A stretch of DNA of 64,000 nucleotides from Serendipita indica DSM 11827 (lineage: Eukaryota > Basidiomycota > Agaricomycetes > Sebacinales > Serendipitaceae). Location of the stretch: positions 930,001-994,000 of the forward strand of contig CAJVGD010000010.1 of the NCBI GenBank assembly GCA_910890315.1. Reading direction: 5' to 3'. Shown piece after piece: positions 1 through 11,544 of this stretch (its first letter is position 1; every line of letters starts with the position of its first letter). A program made the position numbers and the translations under genes. The notes under the pieces were generated by a model. It did no database searches. It was not told where the DNA came from and worked only from the letters and a program-made list of their open reading frames with translations.

Positions 1-624
1 TTGGAAGACTATGGCTGGCTTTTCTATGTAATATTCCCCGCACTGGAGATCATCGAGTTCATGCAGACCCCCTCGACGTCATTCTCCCCCTTCGTTTCGA
101 CCCTTCCCAAACTGAAGAGCCTCAACTGCGACATCAAGCAAGAGAAAACAATACTCGAAATGAACCGGACCTCGCACCGGCTCGAGCGTCTAGTCATCCA
201 TTCAGACATTGTATTGCCCCTCTTCACCCCGGTGGCATACAATTTGACCCAACCCGTGTTCCCAAACCTTTCTATCCTCGAACTATGGCTCGAAAATTTA
301 TCCATTGCCTCACTTGAACGCCTCATCTACGGGCGTTGTCTCCCAAGGAGCCATCAATTGTCTCTTCTCCCAACGGAAACGTCCCTGATCGCCACGCTTA
401 GGCTCTACTGGAAGGCCTCTCCAGGTGAACCGGTTGTACAAACAGTTGAGGACAGCGAACTCATTGCTTCCGCAAGTCGGCGGAAAAGGGACGAGGTTGA
501 GACTTACAACGGCAGGTATGTCCGACTGACGCTCGGATGGACGGAGGAGCCGGTAAGATTACCGGACTATACCAATTGGTTGTCCGACATTTATATGTCG
601 GCAGCCAAATTCTATAAACCATAG
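1..624 (+). CDS. F-box/leucine-rich-like protein, C-terminal part (cut by window edge)
   Basis: The frame is open from the first base to a TAG at 622-624, about 207 residues, so the gene starts outside the window. The visible part has loosely spaced leucine/proline segments (such as FPNLSILELWL and LPKLKSLNC) of the kind found in the irregular leucine-rich tails of agaricomycete F-box proteins. The protein at 59686-62022 is of the same general type. No F-box is visible here, so the family call rests on style only. F-box proteins usually act as substrate adaptors of SCF ubiquitin ligases; that role is inferred. It could instead be another leucine-rich fungal protein. Confidence 0.4.
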   Translation: MEDYGWLFYVIFPALEIIEFMQTPSTSFSPFVSTLPKLKSLNCDIKQEKTILEMNRTSHRLERLVIHSDIVLPLFTPVAYNLTQPVFPNLSILELWLENLSIASLERLIYGRCLPRSHQLSLLPTETSLIATLRLYWKASPGEPVVQTVEDSELIASASRRKRDEVETYNGRYVRLTLGWTEEPVRLPDYTNWLSDIYMSAAKFYKP

Positions 625-852
625 CGCAATTGAGTCGGGTGGGGATGTATGTAATACAATCCAGATCTTTTCAGATCTTTATCTCACACAAGAAGAGTAA
701 ATGAAAGCCGTTTAGGTGTATCGCCATTAGAACATTGACTACCTTTACTGGTCCCCAAGCTCACTCAGTGAAACCGCTGACGCTCATTAGTGCAACTGAG
801 CTAGAATGTGACCAGATAAAGTGGTAATATTACAAAGGGACCTAATATCAAG

Positions 853-1526
853 CTACGACGCGCTCATCTCTTCCACGGATTCAAGAAGCACACAGTGACT
901 CTCTTCCGGAAAAGTGAGCCGTTCAACAGCATTTGCCGTATAGTCCCTCCAACAAGTTACGATTTTGAATCCGGGAGGGCAATCCAACCTCCCGGGAGCG
1001 ATGACCTGGAACTTGTGTGTAGAGAAGCGCTCGAGGAGCGTCTCGAACCCTTTCTCTGTGATGTCGACAATCACCCATCCACTTCTATACGTCTATTCTC
1101 TATTAGGCGAAAATTTTATCCGGAAGAACTATTCCCAACTGACCGCCAGCTTGTAGGATCTCGTCGCTTTCGGCAAAGGATCCACCTCCTGAGATTCTAG
1201 ATGTGCAATGATCTTATCTTCAAGCATCGTCAGGCCAAAATATTGTGCATCCTTCAGTAGGTTTTGTGTAGCGCCGTCTTTTGTCATGTACGATGGTACG
1301 ATGGAATCCGGTATCGGAATGACATCGTATCCACGTAAATGTGCTTGTATCAGCCGGATAATCAACGGTTCCTTGTGTAGAATGAGCTCCTTTGCGCCAG
1401 ACTTTGCCTCTTCAAAGTCACCGAGGAAGTAGGTGGCGAAGTAGTTACCCGGATCTGAAAGCAACTGATCCTTAGTTATCAAAATCTGTCTTGATCAACG
1501 ATAATTGTGTATTCGTCGACAGACAT
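853..1526 (-). pseudogene. BTB/POZ (T1-type) protein, tandem copy 1, frame broken near its start
   Basis: This is the first of three neighbouring minus-strand paralogues. Exon 1 (1526-1144) carries the BTB fold signature DQLLSDPGNYFATYFLGDF followed by LRGYDVIPIPDSIVPSYMT; exon 2 (1092-853) carries the shared tail (GWVIVDITEKGFETLLERF). The donor after KLA is the weak GTCAGT. From the ATG at 1526 the frame reads MSVDEYTIIVDQDRF and then meets a stop. The homologous reading resumes in another frame within a few bases, near 1480, and the summed exon length is not a whole number of codons. Downstream coding looks otherwise intact, so this is either a recent pseudogene, a sequencing error, or a gene using a later start. 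T1-type BTB domains mediate oligomerisation and Cullin-3 binding in other proteins; the role here is unknown. Confidence 0.6.
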
Positions 1527-1963
1527 TAGAACCGTAGAGGTCAAGAATTAGGAACTTGATCAACTCAACCGGAGAATGCACCGCTAGAATTCTGTCCATC
1601 AAAATAGAACACAATATAATTCCTTTGTAATAGAACAAAGGATATGCACCCCACTGAGTGCGATATCCATACTTCCCTGATCCACTTTGGGTTGTTAGTG
1701 GGCATGTAATACAGTCATAGCGAATCTTCGGACTAAGATATATCCAATCAAAGAGTACTCAGCCCGTCAAATCGGAGGCCGCTAGCCTAGGTTGTCTCGT
1801 TCGTAACATTGGCCTTTGAGTAACCGTACCCACCATGTACTCGAGGTCTGTGATGCGTCTATGCGTCGAAATTTCAATCAGAGATGACATTCCAAGGGTA
1901 CAGGTAGGTGGAAAGCGTTCTATTCCTCTTGGCGCATGGTATGAGAATGATTGTAAATGTGGT

Positions 1964-2610
1964 CTAGGGTTTGGATTCGAGGAGTGCATATACAGAATCA
2001 TGGTGTGGACGGACGCTCTTCCAGCTCATCCTCAGGGAAAACCCCGCCGGAATATCCAAACCAGGGGTGGTACGGATCTGAGCGTAGAATCCTTCATCCT
2101 TGAAGCGTTGAAGCAAGAGTTGAAAGCCCGGTTCAGATACCTCCTGTATGTGCCAGTTGACGTGAGTATCACCTCGTCCCTGGTGACTGTGAGTGTGGAT
2201 ATCACCCTCTAAAGTCGACATACCTCTGCAAGCATGTATATTTTGCGTTTGTTTGTGGTATTTCGATAATCAAGACTTTCCATCTCCTGGAGAACACTTT
2301 GCTCCAGAAGCTCTAGCCCAAAGAATCGCGCATCCCGTAACAGATTCTTCACCACACCTTCTTTTGTCATATAAGAGGGAACGAGCGAGTCTGGAATCGG
2401 GAAGACATCATATCCTCGTAGATGGGTGTGAATGAGTTTGAAGATTAGAGGTTCCTTGCTGAGTACCAGTTCCCGTCTACCAGCTCGTGCCTCTCCGAAA
2501 TCGCCTAGAAAATAAGTGGCAAAATAATTCCTGGGATCCGACAGCAGTTGGTCCCGTGTCAGTACAAATTTCTCTCCGTCGACGATTATAGTGTATTCTT
2601 CGCTGGCCAT
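1964..2610 (-). CDS. BTB/POZ (T1-type) domain protein, tandem copy 2
   Basis: Two exons (2610-2224 and 2179-1964) joined by a 44-nt GT-AG intron give 200 residues in frame. The BTB domain covers about residues 5-105: YTIIVDGEKFVLTRDQLL, then YFATYFLGDF, HLRGYDVFPIPD and FFGLELLEQSV. The T1/KCTD class is suggested by the VGG/VDG-x-x-F start and the LRG helix. The C-terminal exon keeps the ISEPGF-LLLQRF core shared by all three copies. The start MASEEY was chosen because copies 1 and 3 begin at the same place; an in-frame ATG lies upstream at 2685. The gene sits about 440 bp from copy 1 and 200 bp from copy 3. It is probably an adaptor or oligomerising protein, partner unknown. Confidence 0.75.
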
Positions 2611-2816
2611 GGCTGAAGTGGAAGAGTTTAAGATGGCAGTATCGCAGTTTGCGCCCTCGTGCCCGTCACCACCAGATGATAGCAACCATCTATATTTTTA
2701 ATTCATTTCGTCTAGTCAAAAGCGATACAACAGGACTGGGTAACGAGCGTCGTGAACACCAAGAGGGAAAAGGGTATTGGTATACAAAGAAATACGTGGT
2801 AAATGCGTCATGGTCA

Positions 2817-3500
2817 TCAAGCGTCCGATTCAAGTAGTGCACAAATGCACAGTCGTGGAAGACCGAGATTGCTGTCTTCGTCATTCTGGACATCCTTCCA
2901 GCACGCCACGAGCGTAAAGCCCGGACAGTGAAGGCTTGTCGGCGCAAGGAGCTGGAAATGTGGTGTGGAAAGGAAGCGCTGTAAGAGAACTTTGTACCCG
3001 CTCTCGGAGAGGTCGCAATTCACCCATCCCGATTGCTTGTATTGCTAAAACAAGGTGAAATGAGCAATGTGTTCTGTGAGCTGTGATAATGTTCGACGTA
3101 CGGCAAGTTTATAGCGCTTCTGCGAAGCAGTCGAACGCGAGCTCATCCTGCTCAGCCGCGCTTCGCTGGCCCTAAACTCGTCGATGCGGTTCTGGAGATT
3201 CCAAAGACCATAAAACTGCGCCTCCTTGTACAAGTTCTTCAGCGCACCCTCTTTGGTCATGTACGGCGGGATCCATTGGTCGGGTAATGGGAGGATATCG
3301 TAACCCCGGAGGTGCGCCTGGATGAGTTTGAACAAGAGCGGCTCCTTTTCAATCTCCAATTCCCGTGTTCCATAGGGCACGTCTTTGAATCCGATTAAAA
3401 AATATTCGGCAAAATAGTTTCCTGGGTCGGATTCGAGCTGGGCCCGTGTGAACACAAAGCTCTCGCCTCCGACGCGGATCGTGAATTTTTCAATGGCCAT
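2817..3500 (-). CDS. BTB/POZ (T1-type) domain protein, tandem copy 3
   Basis: Two exons (3500-3102 and 3044-2817) joined by a 57-nt intron (GTACGT to TTTTAG) encode 208 residues. The BTB domain is complete: FTIRVGGESFVFTRAQLE at the start, then YFAEYFLIGF, LRGYDILPLPDQWIPPY and EAQFYGLWNLQ. The second exon has the shared tail GWVNCDLSESGYKVLLQRF. An acidic/basic stretch rich in Ser and Arg joins the two parts. It is the most divergent of the three copies but has the best splice signals. A run of A/T lies directly upstream of the ATG. The function is unknown; a Cullin-3 adaptor role is possible but not shown. Confidence 0.75.
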
Positions 3501-3865
3501 GATGAAATTTTTTTTTGAAGAATAACGAAGAGGTATAAAAAGGGTGAAAGAGTGTGGATAAAGTTGGGTCCAAGATGAGAAATTTGCTGCGTAGGCCTGC
3601 TTGGGCAACCAGTGGCCAACGGCCGGTGCGGCCACTGAGGTCGGAGGCAGACGGCGCCATAGAGTGTCCGATACATTAACGATTCTGGAATGACATTTCT
3701 CACAGGAACGTGCGAGGCGTAGTGAGAACGTACCTTTGAGCGGTTTCGCTGGTCACAGTCGTAGGCGCAACCTTTCGGTATCGAATAAGTTTCGTATAAT
3801 GCGCGTGAATAGCTGGATATACAGTAATAAAGGATGAAAATAAGGATAGAACTGTGGTTATTCGT

Positions 3866-5354
3866 CTACGCTGCCGGAGGTGGTGCGGTCGTGTAATCAG
3901 CGGTCGTGTTCGGACCAGCATTCGTAGCTGTCGCTTCCTCGGTCTGGCTGGGAGCGTCCTTTTCGTGAAGGTTATACTTGCCGCCCCGCCCGCCAAAGTA
4001 CATTTCGAGATGCGTCTCCACCAGTTTGACAATCAAATCTCGATCTACGTGTGTATCTCGGATGATATTTCTCTGTAGAGAGTTTGCATCGAAGAATGGA
4101 TACAGAAGCGACTTACGACGGCAAACTTGACACCACTATTGATCGATCCATACATATCCTTGAACTGTGAGTGGGATTTGGAAATCCCACAGGCTTCCAA
4201 TGCAGCGAGCGTTCGCTTCTTGATAGCCTACAACGGAATAAGGTCAGTGCTCGACGCGACAAGTCTAAAACGCACATTCTTATTCTTGGTCTCTAGTTCC
4301 GACTCTGTCCCGTTTGCTTGTCCTGGATCCACATCCTTGCCTTTTAAACTGTTCGTTCGAGCAGGCAAGCCCGGAACGACAAACCCATCCGTATCCAATC
4401 GCTGACCCTTGGACTTGTCCGCACCGGAACCCTTGGAGGACGTCACACGTAAAAGCGGTCGACGGGTAAGCCCTTTGCTGATTGGTTCACCATCTCCCAC
4501 GACGACTTTGCCACTCTTGCGCTTCTTCTCCTCTTCTGCTTGTGCTTCAGCGAGCGCGGCCAATAGTGCCGACGCCGCCATGCCGTCGCCCTTTTGTGCT
4601 TTGGATCCCGCGAGTGCTATAGCCGTGGCATGGTCTGTGGCGAATGGATTTGTTCCGCTTGATCTTTTGCGCTTGAGACCGCGTCGACCGGGGGAGAGGT
4701 GTAGGTTTACCAATGGGTTGGCACGCGGGAGTGGGTCGTCTGGACGTGGTATGCGACGTGGCGGAGAAGAGGGGACTGGTGGTGGGGCGATACGTCCTGC
4801 GAGGAGTTGGAGTGTTGGAGGGGATTCGTTGGGAAGGGTAGATGTGTCGAGTTGGCCAAAGACGAGAATGTCCGAGTCGTCTGGACCTTGTCCGTCCCCT
4901 AGACCTATGCGTACGGCCATTCTAGTGCGCATGTTGTTGGCGTCTGGTATGAGTGGCGTGTCGGAGCAGAGAGTGCGTTCGAAAAACGAGCGGGTGAGAA
5001 AGGCATCTGGGTGGATGTACATCGAGACATCTCCAAAGCATTCGAGGGTGATGTCTGAGATGTTTATGACTGCAACGAGACGGAGTGGACGGCCTCGCAT
5101 CGACTCGAGCCCAAGTGGGATGGGTGAGTTGATGAGGGACATGGGCGACTTGAATGCGATTTCCATGACAAAAGCGAGACCTAGAAGATGAATTAGGATT
5201 GGCTTGGATGGTTTTCCAAAGACACACCGTCGAGGATCATCTCCGAGTCTGGCAAGGCGAGTGAGCCTCTGTAGAGCAGTCTGTGCGTTGAGATGGATGG
5301 GCGTGCATTTTCCTTTATATTTTGGATGGTAGAGGTGGTGGTGGTCGAGGACAT
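3866..5354 (-). CDS. Sld7-like DNA replication initiation protein
   Basis: Four exons (5354-5228, 5180-4276, 4227-4117, 4072-3866) sum to 1350 nt, 449 residues. The N-terminus (HRLLYRGSLALPDSEMILDG) and the C-terminal segment (KRTLAALEACGISKSHSQFK, then GVKFAV and IVKLVETHLEMYF) resemble the N- and C-terminal domains of Sld7, the Sld3 partner that helps load Cdc45 at origins. Between them lies a long, probably disordered Pro/Ser/Lys-rich linker with a basic stretch (GLKRKRSS). The protein is longer than yeast Sld7 because of this linker. Each intron has good GT and AG ends, and the first joins in codon phase 1. It is transcribed divergently from the TPR-CHAT gene. The family call comes from memory of the motif pattern and is moderate. 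Confidence 0.55.
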
Positions 5355-5595
5355 GTCGACGCGTTGTTTGTCACTGCCGCTACGCATCTCTGGCTTGGAG
5401 CGACTTTCCTTTACAAGGCCTATGCGCCACAATCCACGTCACAAATGGATATCGATGGGCGGTGTACGTGCTGTCGGCGTGCACTCGAACACGCGGTGGG
5501 CGGGCGGGACAAGGCCTCGAGGAAGTTGCGAGGCGCGTCTATAAAACCCCATTTGGTCCCTCCGCCATTACGCGCTTTCTTGGACCTCTTGGATC
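5355..5595. promoter_or_regulatory. Divergent intergenic promoter region, Sld7-like / TPR-CHAT
   Basis: A 241-bp gap separates the start codons of two divergent genes, so it must hold both core promoters. Near the right-hand gene it contains the A/T-rich motif TCTATAAAACC at about 5538, a TATA-like element about 50 bp before the TPR-CHAT ATG. No clear TATA box is seen for the left-hand gene. Confidence 0.5.
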
Positions 5596-8500
5596 ATGTC
5601 CACGTCCCTCCCACAGTCATTTAGACAACTCATAAAGCCCATCGAGGCCGTCGGGGTAAGTTTATTACCGCTTCTACGCCTTTCCTCGTACCAAATTCTC
5701 ACCAGTTTTCCTTTGACGACCTCGAAAAGGCCTTTCTCACAACGATTGGAGGAGAAGATTCAGAAGACGACGATTATTGCGAGAAATGCGAGCGCGAACG
5801 AGAGAAAACAAGCCCGCGCCGCTCGTCGAAATCAAAGACCGACAAAGTCTCCAAGCTCCGAGACTCTGTCAAACTCCACAAACCACACGGAAATGAGGCC
5901 AATAATGCACTACGACATGCAAAACTCGGCAGGGCTCTCCATGGTCGATTCGAGCTCCATGGCGATCCGCACGACTTGGACGAGGCCATCACGCATTTGT
6001 CCACCGCCATGGCAATCCTCCCTCCCAAACACAAACATCGACCCATGTACGAATCAAACGTTGGACTCATGCTGTGCGTCCGATACGAGCACACTCGCTC
6101 CGACAAGGACCTCGACCGTGCCGAGCGCTATTGTCGAAATGCGCTGACCGCTCTTGAGTCGCAGTCGGAGGAATCTATCACCTCCATTGACAAGGCATGG
6201 TATCGCGCCAACCTGGCTACCGCACTCCTCCATCGGTACGAGCGTCACAAGCAATCCCAGCACCTCGAAGAGTCGCTCTCCCTCTGGCGAACAGCCATTT
6301 CCTCCCTCCCCGATGATCATCCCGACAAGGCTCCCTACCAGTCCAACCTCTCCGCCGTCTATCTCGCCCGCTATCAGATCAACAACAATATCGAGGATCT
6401 CGACAGAGCTATTAGCAATATCCGAGCAGCCATCCGAGGCACACCAAGGGATGACATTCACTGGGTTATCTACAAGTACATGGCCAGCTCCCTCTTCTTC
6501 AAACGATGGAGTCGCTCCCAGCGGGCAGACGACATTGACCGGGCTATAGAGTATGGTCGAGACGCATTAGAGGCGCTGCCGAACAAGCATCGCTACTCGT
6601 CCAAATACCAGTCGGATCTGGCCACCAAGCTTCTTTCCCGATACGACCAACGTGGAGAGTTGGAGGATGTCAACGAGGCAATCGACCTCTCCAAGGACGC
6701 CGCAGTGACTTTTGCGCACGCAAGCTATCCAGCCGAAAGGAGTACCGCTCCTTTGAACCGTCTCACCGCATTGGCCCAAGCACTCGCAAAGCGGTTCGAA
6801 AAGACAGAGGACATAGGCGACCTTAATGACGCCATCAAGCATGCAAAGCAAGCAGCTGTATTGGCAGATAAGAGTCGATCCCCCGAACGACATACTGCAC
6901 ACTTTACTGTCGCTGGTTTTATCTATACGCGCTTCGAGCGTTCTAACGACGAAGAGGATCTCAACGAGTCGATACACCACAGTACCATTGCCATCGATGC
7001 CACACCACCCGCCAATACCCAAGCAGAGAGGGAAGAGTTGGCAGAAAAGCTCTCCGTTCTCTCGTCGCACCATCTCACTCGCTTCGAGTACCAACGCAAC
7101 CCAGCAGATCTCGACGCAGCCGTCAACAATGCAAAGACGGCTCTCGACTTGAAAAAGGCGGGTGATGGAAACGGTCCGATACAACAAAACCCACACGCCG
7201 CTGCGCGCTACGCACTCGCTCTCGCGCTGTTCAGACGATTCGAGCAAAATGGAGACCTCAAGGATTTAGAGGGTGCCCTCAAGAATGCACAGCTCGCCTA
7301 CGACGCCGTCTCAAAGCCCTCTCCGGCATCGCGCCGATTGTCTGTCTCCACCTCGCGCACAGCCGTCGCACCCGAAACCGACTCGCGCAAGATTCTCTAC
7401 CAATCCCTCCTCAGTGGCGTCCTCTGTGCCCGGTATAAGCGATTGGGGAAGAAAGAGGATTTGGATAGTGCCATTGCACATGCAGAAGCCATTCTCGCTG
7501 CGACTCCGGCTGATCATCCGTTGTACGAAATGTACAAGAGCATCCACTCGTTTGCGCTACGAGCTGCCGCGCCGGCAAAGGAGCCTGGTACGTCGCCCGA
7601 CGACATTATCGCACATGCACGAGAAGAGGTCGAACGTGCCAAGGCCGAGAGGGATCCGAGTTGGGGTGTGCAAATGCTTCGACTGTGTAACCTCTTATAC
7701 GCACGTTACGAGTCGAACTTGGAGCATAAGCCTGATTCCGCCGGGGCGAGTAAGATTGCGGAGGATTTGGACTTGGAGCATGCTTTGGACGACTGGAGGA
7801 GGATTGCTACCGCTGGCTTGCGGACGGTGCCTTCCCCGCCGAGCGTTCGGTTCCGTGCAGCGCTCAAGTGGGCCGACGTCTCGTGCCGCGAGGGACGGTA
7901 CAAGTCTGCCGTCGAAGCGTACAAGGTTGCCATGAGCCTTGCACCCCGCGTCTCGCTTGCGCGTAGGAGAGACGCGATCAACGAAGTTTGACATGGTCGA
8001 GGCCGCGCCCGGAGAGGAGAATGAACTTTTGCTCAATACGTTTAGCCTCGCTTCCGACGCTGCTGCTGCTGCTATCGAACGAGGCCAGCCAGAGACGGCA
8101 ATCGAGTTTCTCGAGCAAGCGCGCACGCTGCTGTGGAGAGATGCGCTCGGTCTTCCATGCGACTTGGACAATTTGGAGCTCAAGAATCCCAGCCTGGCTC
8201 GTCATGTCACGGACGTGTTGAGGGAACTCGAACAAGGCCACGATGCGTTTAGCCCCAACTCGCCGATTGCGAATCTGAACATGCGTGCGCCTTGGATGCG
8301 CGTATCCGAACCCAAAGTCAAGAATGATTCCTCGCCAGACGACAAGTGGAACTCTGTTGTTGGGACGGTTCGCGCTTCGGAGAGCGGCTTCCATGATTTC
8401 CTTCGCCCGTGGACGTTTGATAGCATGCGGGTCGAGGGTGCTCCTGTTCCTGTTGGACCAGTGGTCATTCTCAACGCAAGTCATCTCCGCTGTGACGCCA

Positions 8501-9799
8501 TCATCCTCGTTTCGACAAACGAGCCGTTGATCGTTCCGCTTACGAGGACATCTAGATCTGAATTGGAGCGGGTGGCGGCAAGGTTGATCAAGGGTGTCAA
8601 GGAGCTGGAGGAAAGTGCCCTCACTGGCTTCCAGTTTGACAAAGTCGTTCTCGAGCCAGTCTTGAAGGACTTGTGGGAGACGGTCGTTCAGCCAGTGTTG
8701 AGCAAGTTGGACGAGGTCGCGTTGGGTGGTGGTAGGAGTGTCGGATGGGTGACGAACGGTGTCTTTACCTGGCTTCCACTCCATGCTGCTGCGATTGTGG
8801 GCGATGGACGATCGAACAGGGCGGAATCAAGCGAAGACGGTACTGCGACACCAAAATCATACAGCACCAAATACTCGTTCTACTATGCCACCACTCTTCA
8901 ATCTCTCCTCCACCCAGTCGTGATTGACAATCGCACCGAGTCCCGCGTACTCGTCGTTTCTGACCAACCGTCTCGACGCGCCTCGCTTCTTGGTGGAAAC
9001 GTGACCAGCATCCAAGCTCTCAAGTCTCAACTCGCCCCATCACCTTCATCTACGCCCGAACCGCAGAGCGAACCTGGCCGTCGAAACGTGCACATCGAGT
9101 CCCTCGAGGGCCCTGCTGCTCGGCCAGATTCTATCCTCAAAGCGCTGCAACCTACTCCAATCTACTTTGAGACTGGCGAAGACAATGCATCGTCCAATGG
9201 TGTCGATGTGATCCACTTCTCTTGCCCAACATTGTGCGATGCGCTTCGACCCGCGAGCAGCGCCTGGCGCGTTGCTGACGGTTCGTACGTCAAGATTTCT
9301 GATGTCTTTGACACCTGGTTCTATCCATCAAACCCACACTCTGTCAAGCCAGAGACCACACCCGGATCTCGTCTTCAGCAATGCTGCCTCTTATAGGATC
9401 GACGGGCCGGCAATGGCTGGATCTGGAGACGTCCGACTCCCTCAGGAGCTGATGACACCCGAGGCGGCGCTTCAATTTGCTGGTGTTCGTGGTGTCGTCG
9501 GGCAGATGTGGAGCACAAAGAACGAGGACGCGACGGTGGTAGCCAAGCATGCCTACCAAGCCGCTGTCAACTCGGGTACAGGGGAGGATAGGCGGATCCA
9601 CTCGCATCCTATTACGGGTAAGATCCTCCGGGTCGGTCGCGCGTCGTTTGGTGCGTCGAGTCCCGATGCTTCGACACCTGTTGGTGAGGAAGGTGTGCCT
9701 GTTTGGGAGACAAAGGGCGTCGAAGATGCACTCGCTGCGTTGAGAGCAGCGCATGTGCCATTGTTCAGAACAGTTCCGTTTGTTCGCTATGGGCCTTAG
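5596..9799 (+). CDS. TPR-repeat protein with degenerate CHAT domain
   Basis: Proposed exons 5596-5655, 5706-7962, 8015-9303 and 9353-9799 sum to 4053 nt, 1350 residues. Residues of roughly 100-750 are a run of about nine tetratricopeptide-like repeats of the basidiomycete type, each with a motif such as RYE-x-x-x-DLD-x-AI and a following LP-x-x-HP. The C-terminal third matches the CHAT fold: AIEFLEQARTLLW, WLPLHAAAIVG, then VIHFSCP, PDLVFSNAASY and GVRGVVGQMWS. CHAT domains are caspase-like peptidases with a His and a Cys. Here the motif normally read as HFACHG is HFSCPT and the one normally read as LSACQT is FSNAAS, so both catalytic residues appear lost. The last two introns have weak ends (GTAGGA/CGGAG and GTCTTT/GCCAG); without them the frame would break twice. 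It is likely a scaffold or pseudo-peptidase. Confidence 0.75.
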
Positions 9800-10310
9800 A
9801 GCGCGTACATTATTCACGTCCCTGCTGTACTTGTATCCTTTTTTTGAATGGTCTGATGTTTCAATATCTCTAAACACAAAGTTGCGCAGAGCGGATAATT
9901 AAATGCTTCGCTTCCAGGTATCAACACGATACCTAGACACAAACTGCCATTATTCCTTGGAGCCTCCATTGGCTCCTAGCCACAGCAAGCATCTTCTCGG
10001 ATCCTGTTCCCTGGTAACGCAACGGCACCTGCGATGGCTTGCTCGTTTGGATCCTCGCAAGGCCTAGATTATGTCACTTATAATGTCTAAGATCATCTTA
10101 AAGGCTTATTATATGAGTATCAGAGCTGTGGGATTTGTTCTACGGCGGCGAGATGATACATTCAATCGCTCCGGCGTTTCCAAGTCGGAACCGCATGAGA
10201 GCGTTGTAATGATAGAATAGAGAAAAGTGCGTCTATAACGTTCACTTTCGAATGCGAGGAAATGATACACAAAGCTAACGATAAATTGATTTGGAAGTCC
10301 TTGAGACACG
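9800..10310. other. Intergenic, no gene seen
   Basis: About 510 bp lie between the convergent ends of the TPR-CHAT gene and the Ser/Pro-rich gene. It should hold both 3' ends. No conserved frame, RNA gene or repeat was recognised. Confidence 0.5.
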
Positions 10311-11544
10311 CTAGAAGAAATTGGGCCTTTTTGGCGCCTTGAATCCTTGAGTGTATCTCCTTCCGGTGCGCTTACTAGGCGCGTTATGCCGGGAATTCGA
10401 GCCAGATAGAGATTCACTGGCATCGAAAAGGGTAGAGCTTTGGACAGAGTGTCCAGATGAAGCATCTTGCACGGGTGCTCGAGGCACCCTTGATGTACAG
10501 GTGCTAGGAAGACCGAATATCGGCCTACCCTTTGCATATGTAACATTTACGCCTTCATTTAACATAGCAGCGACGTCCTCTCCGCAATTCGGGGGGAGGG
10601 GGAATAGGTATCCCATGCAAGGGACGAAATACGTTGCAATCGAACCGTCGGAAATAGGAGACGGCGTAATACGGCTCGTATTCAACGGCGGGAAAGCAGG
10701 AGTCATCGGCCCCGGTGGTTGTCTCACGACATCCTCGAAATGGGCCTATAGAACGTGAGTGTGCATTGGAACCAGGGCACAAGATGCCTACATGTCGGAA
10801 AGGGGTCGTTTTGGTATAGGGAGGAGGAACCGAAGGATGGTATTCAGAAGAGGCCGGCGTAGGATATGTAGCTGTGTCAAATATGGATGAAATTGAGCCA
10901 CTCTCCAGACATGGTTCCGGTAACTACATTGGAAGCGGTGGCGTCCCTTCTTCTTTTTTTCCTCCGGAATAGTAGGAGGGGCAGATGCAGGGTGTCGAAG
11001 ACACCGCGACTGTAAGGTCTATAAGAAGCAAATTGGAATTATTTGTGTAATACTCACTGTGATTTGCATCGCGCGCCGGGAAAGTGGCATCAGAGGCGAG
11101 GTCTCTACGCCTCCGTGCTCCTGCTCTTGGCGTTTTCGGCGTCATACGTGGAAGGAAACATGATCTTGGTTCAACAGGGTGGCGACTAAGGGACGTTACG
11201 ACGACAGCTGGCGCTGCAGCGAGCGAGGCTAGGTTACCCGTGGTTTCCTTGTCCAACGTCACTGATGGTGAAGATTCCAGGGTCATCCTGGGCGTCGTAA
11301 GCAGAGATTCGGCTACATTGATTCGGGGGAATTGACAGGCTTTATTGCACAGCACACTAGGATCTGCCGCTATGCTCGGACGACTCGTGCTCGATGAGAC
11401 AGGGTATGCACAGAGAGGCGGCGGGTGCATAGTAGGTGAAGCGAGTGATGGTACACACTGTCACGCATCATCTGTTGAGTGAATCGAGGGAGCGCAGGTA
11501 GGTTTAGATGGCTGCTTGGACGGCTTTTCTTGATTATGAGACAT
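10311..11544 (-). CDS. Ser/Pro-rich hypothetical protein, multi-exon
   Basis: I do not recognise this gene. A minus-strand model starts at MSHNQEKPSK (ATG at 11544) and runs through five or six exons to the stop at 10311, ending KAPKRPNFF. Clear coding blocks are SRPSIAADPSVLCN..., SGSISSIFDTATYPTPASSE and AHFEDVVRQPPGP, followed by a basic, Ser-rich tail. Several splice choices are uncertain: one exon may be only about 14 nt, and two in-frame stop codons (near 11455 and 10924) disappear only if they fall inside introns or act as the acceptor AG. Composition suggests an intrinsically disordered protein. No transmembrane segment or known domain is visible. Confidence 0.4.

Noticed and set aside
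10924-11460. Stop codons suggesting that the Ser/Pro-rich gene is a pseudogene
   Set aside because: Both stops fall inside plausible introns or form the acceptor AG (ATGTAG|TTACCG), and the frame is then kept, so decay is not needed.
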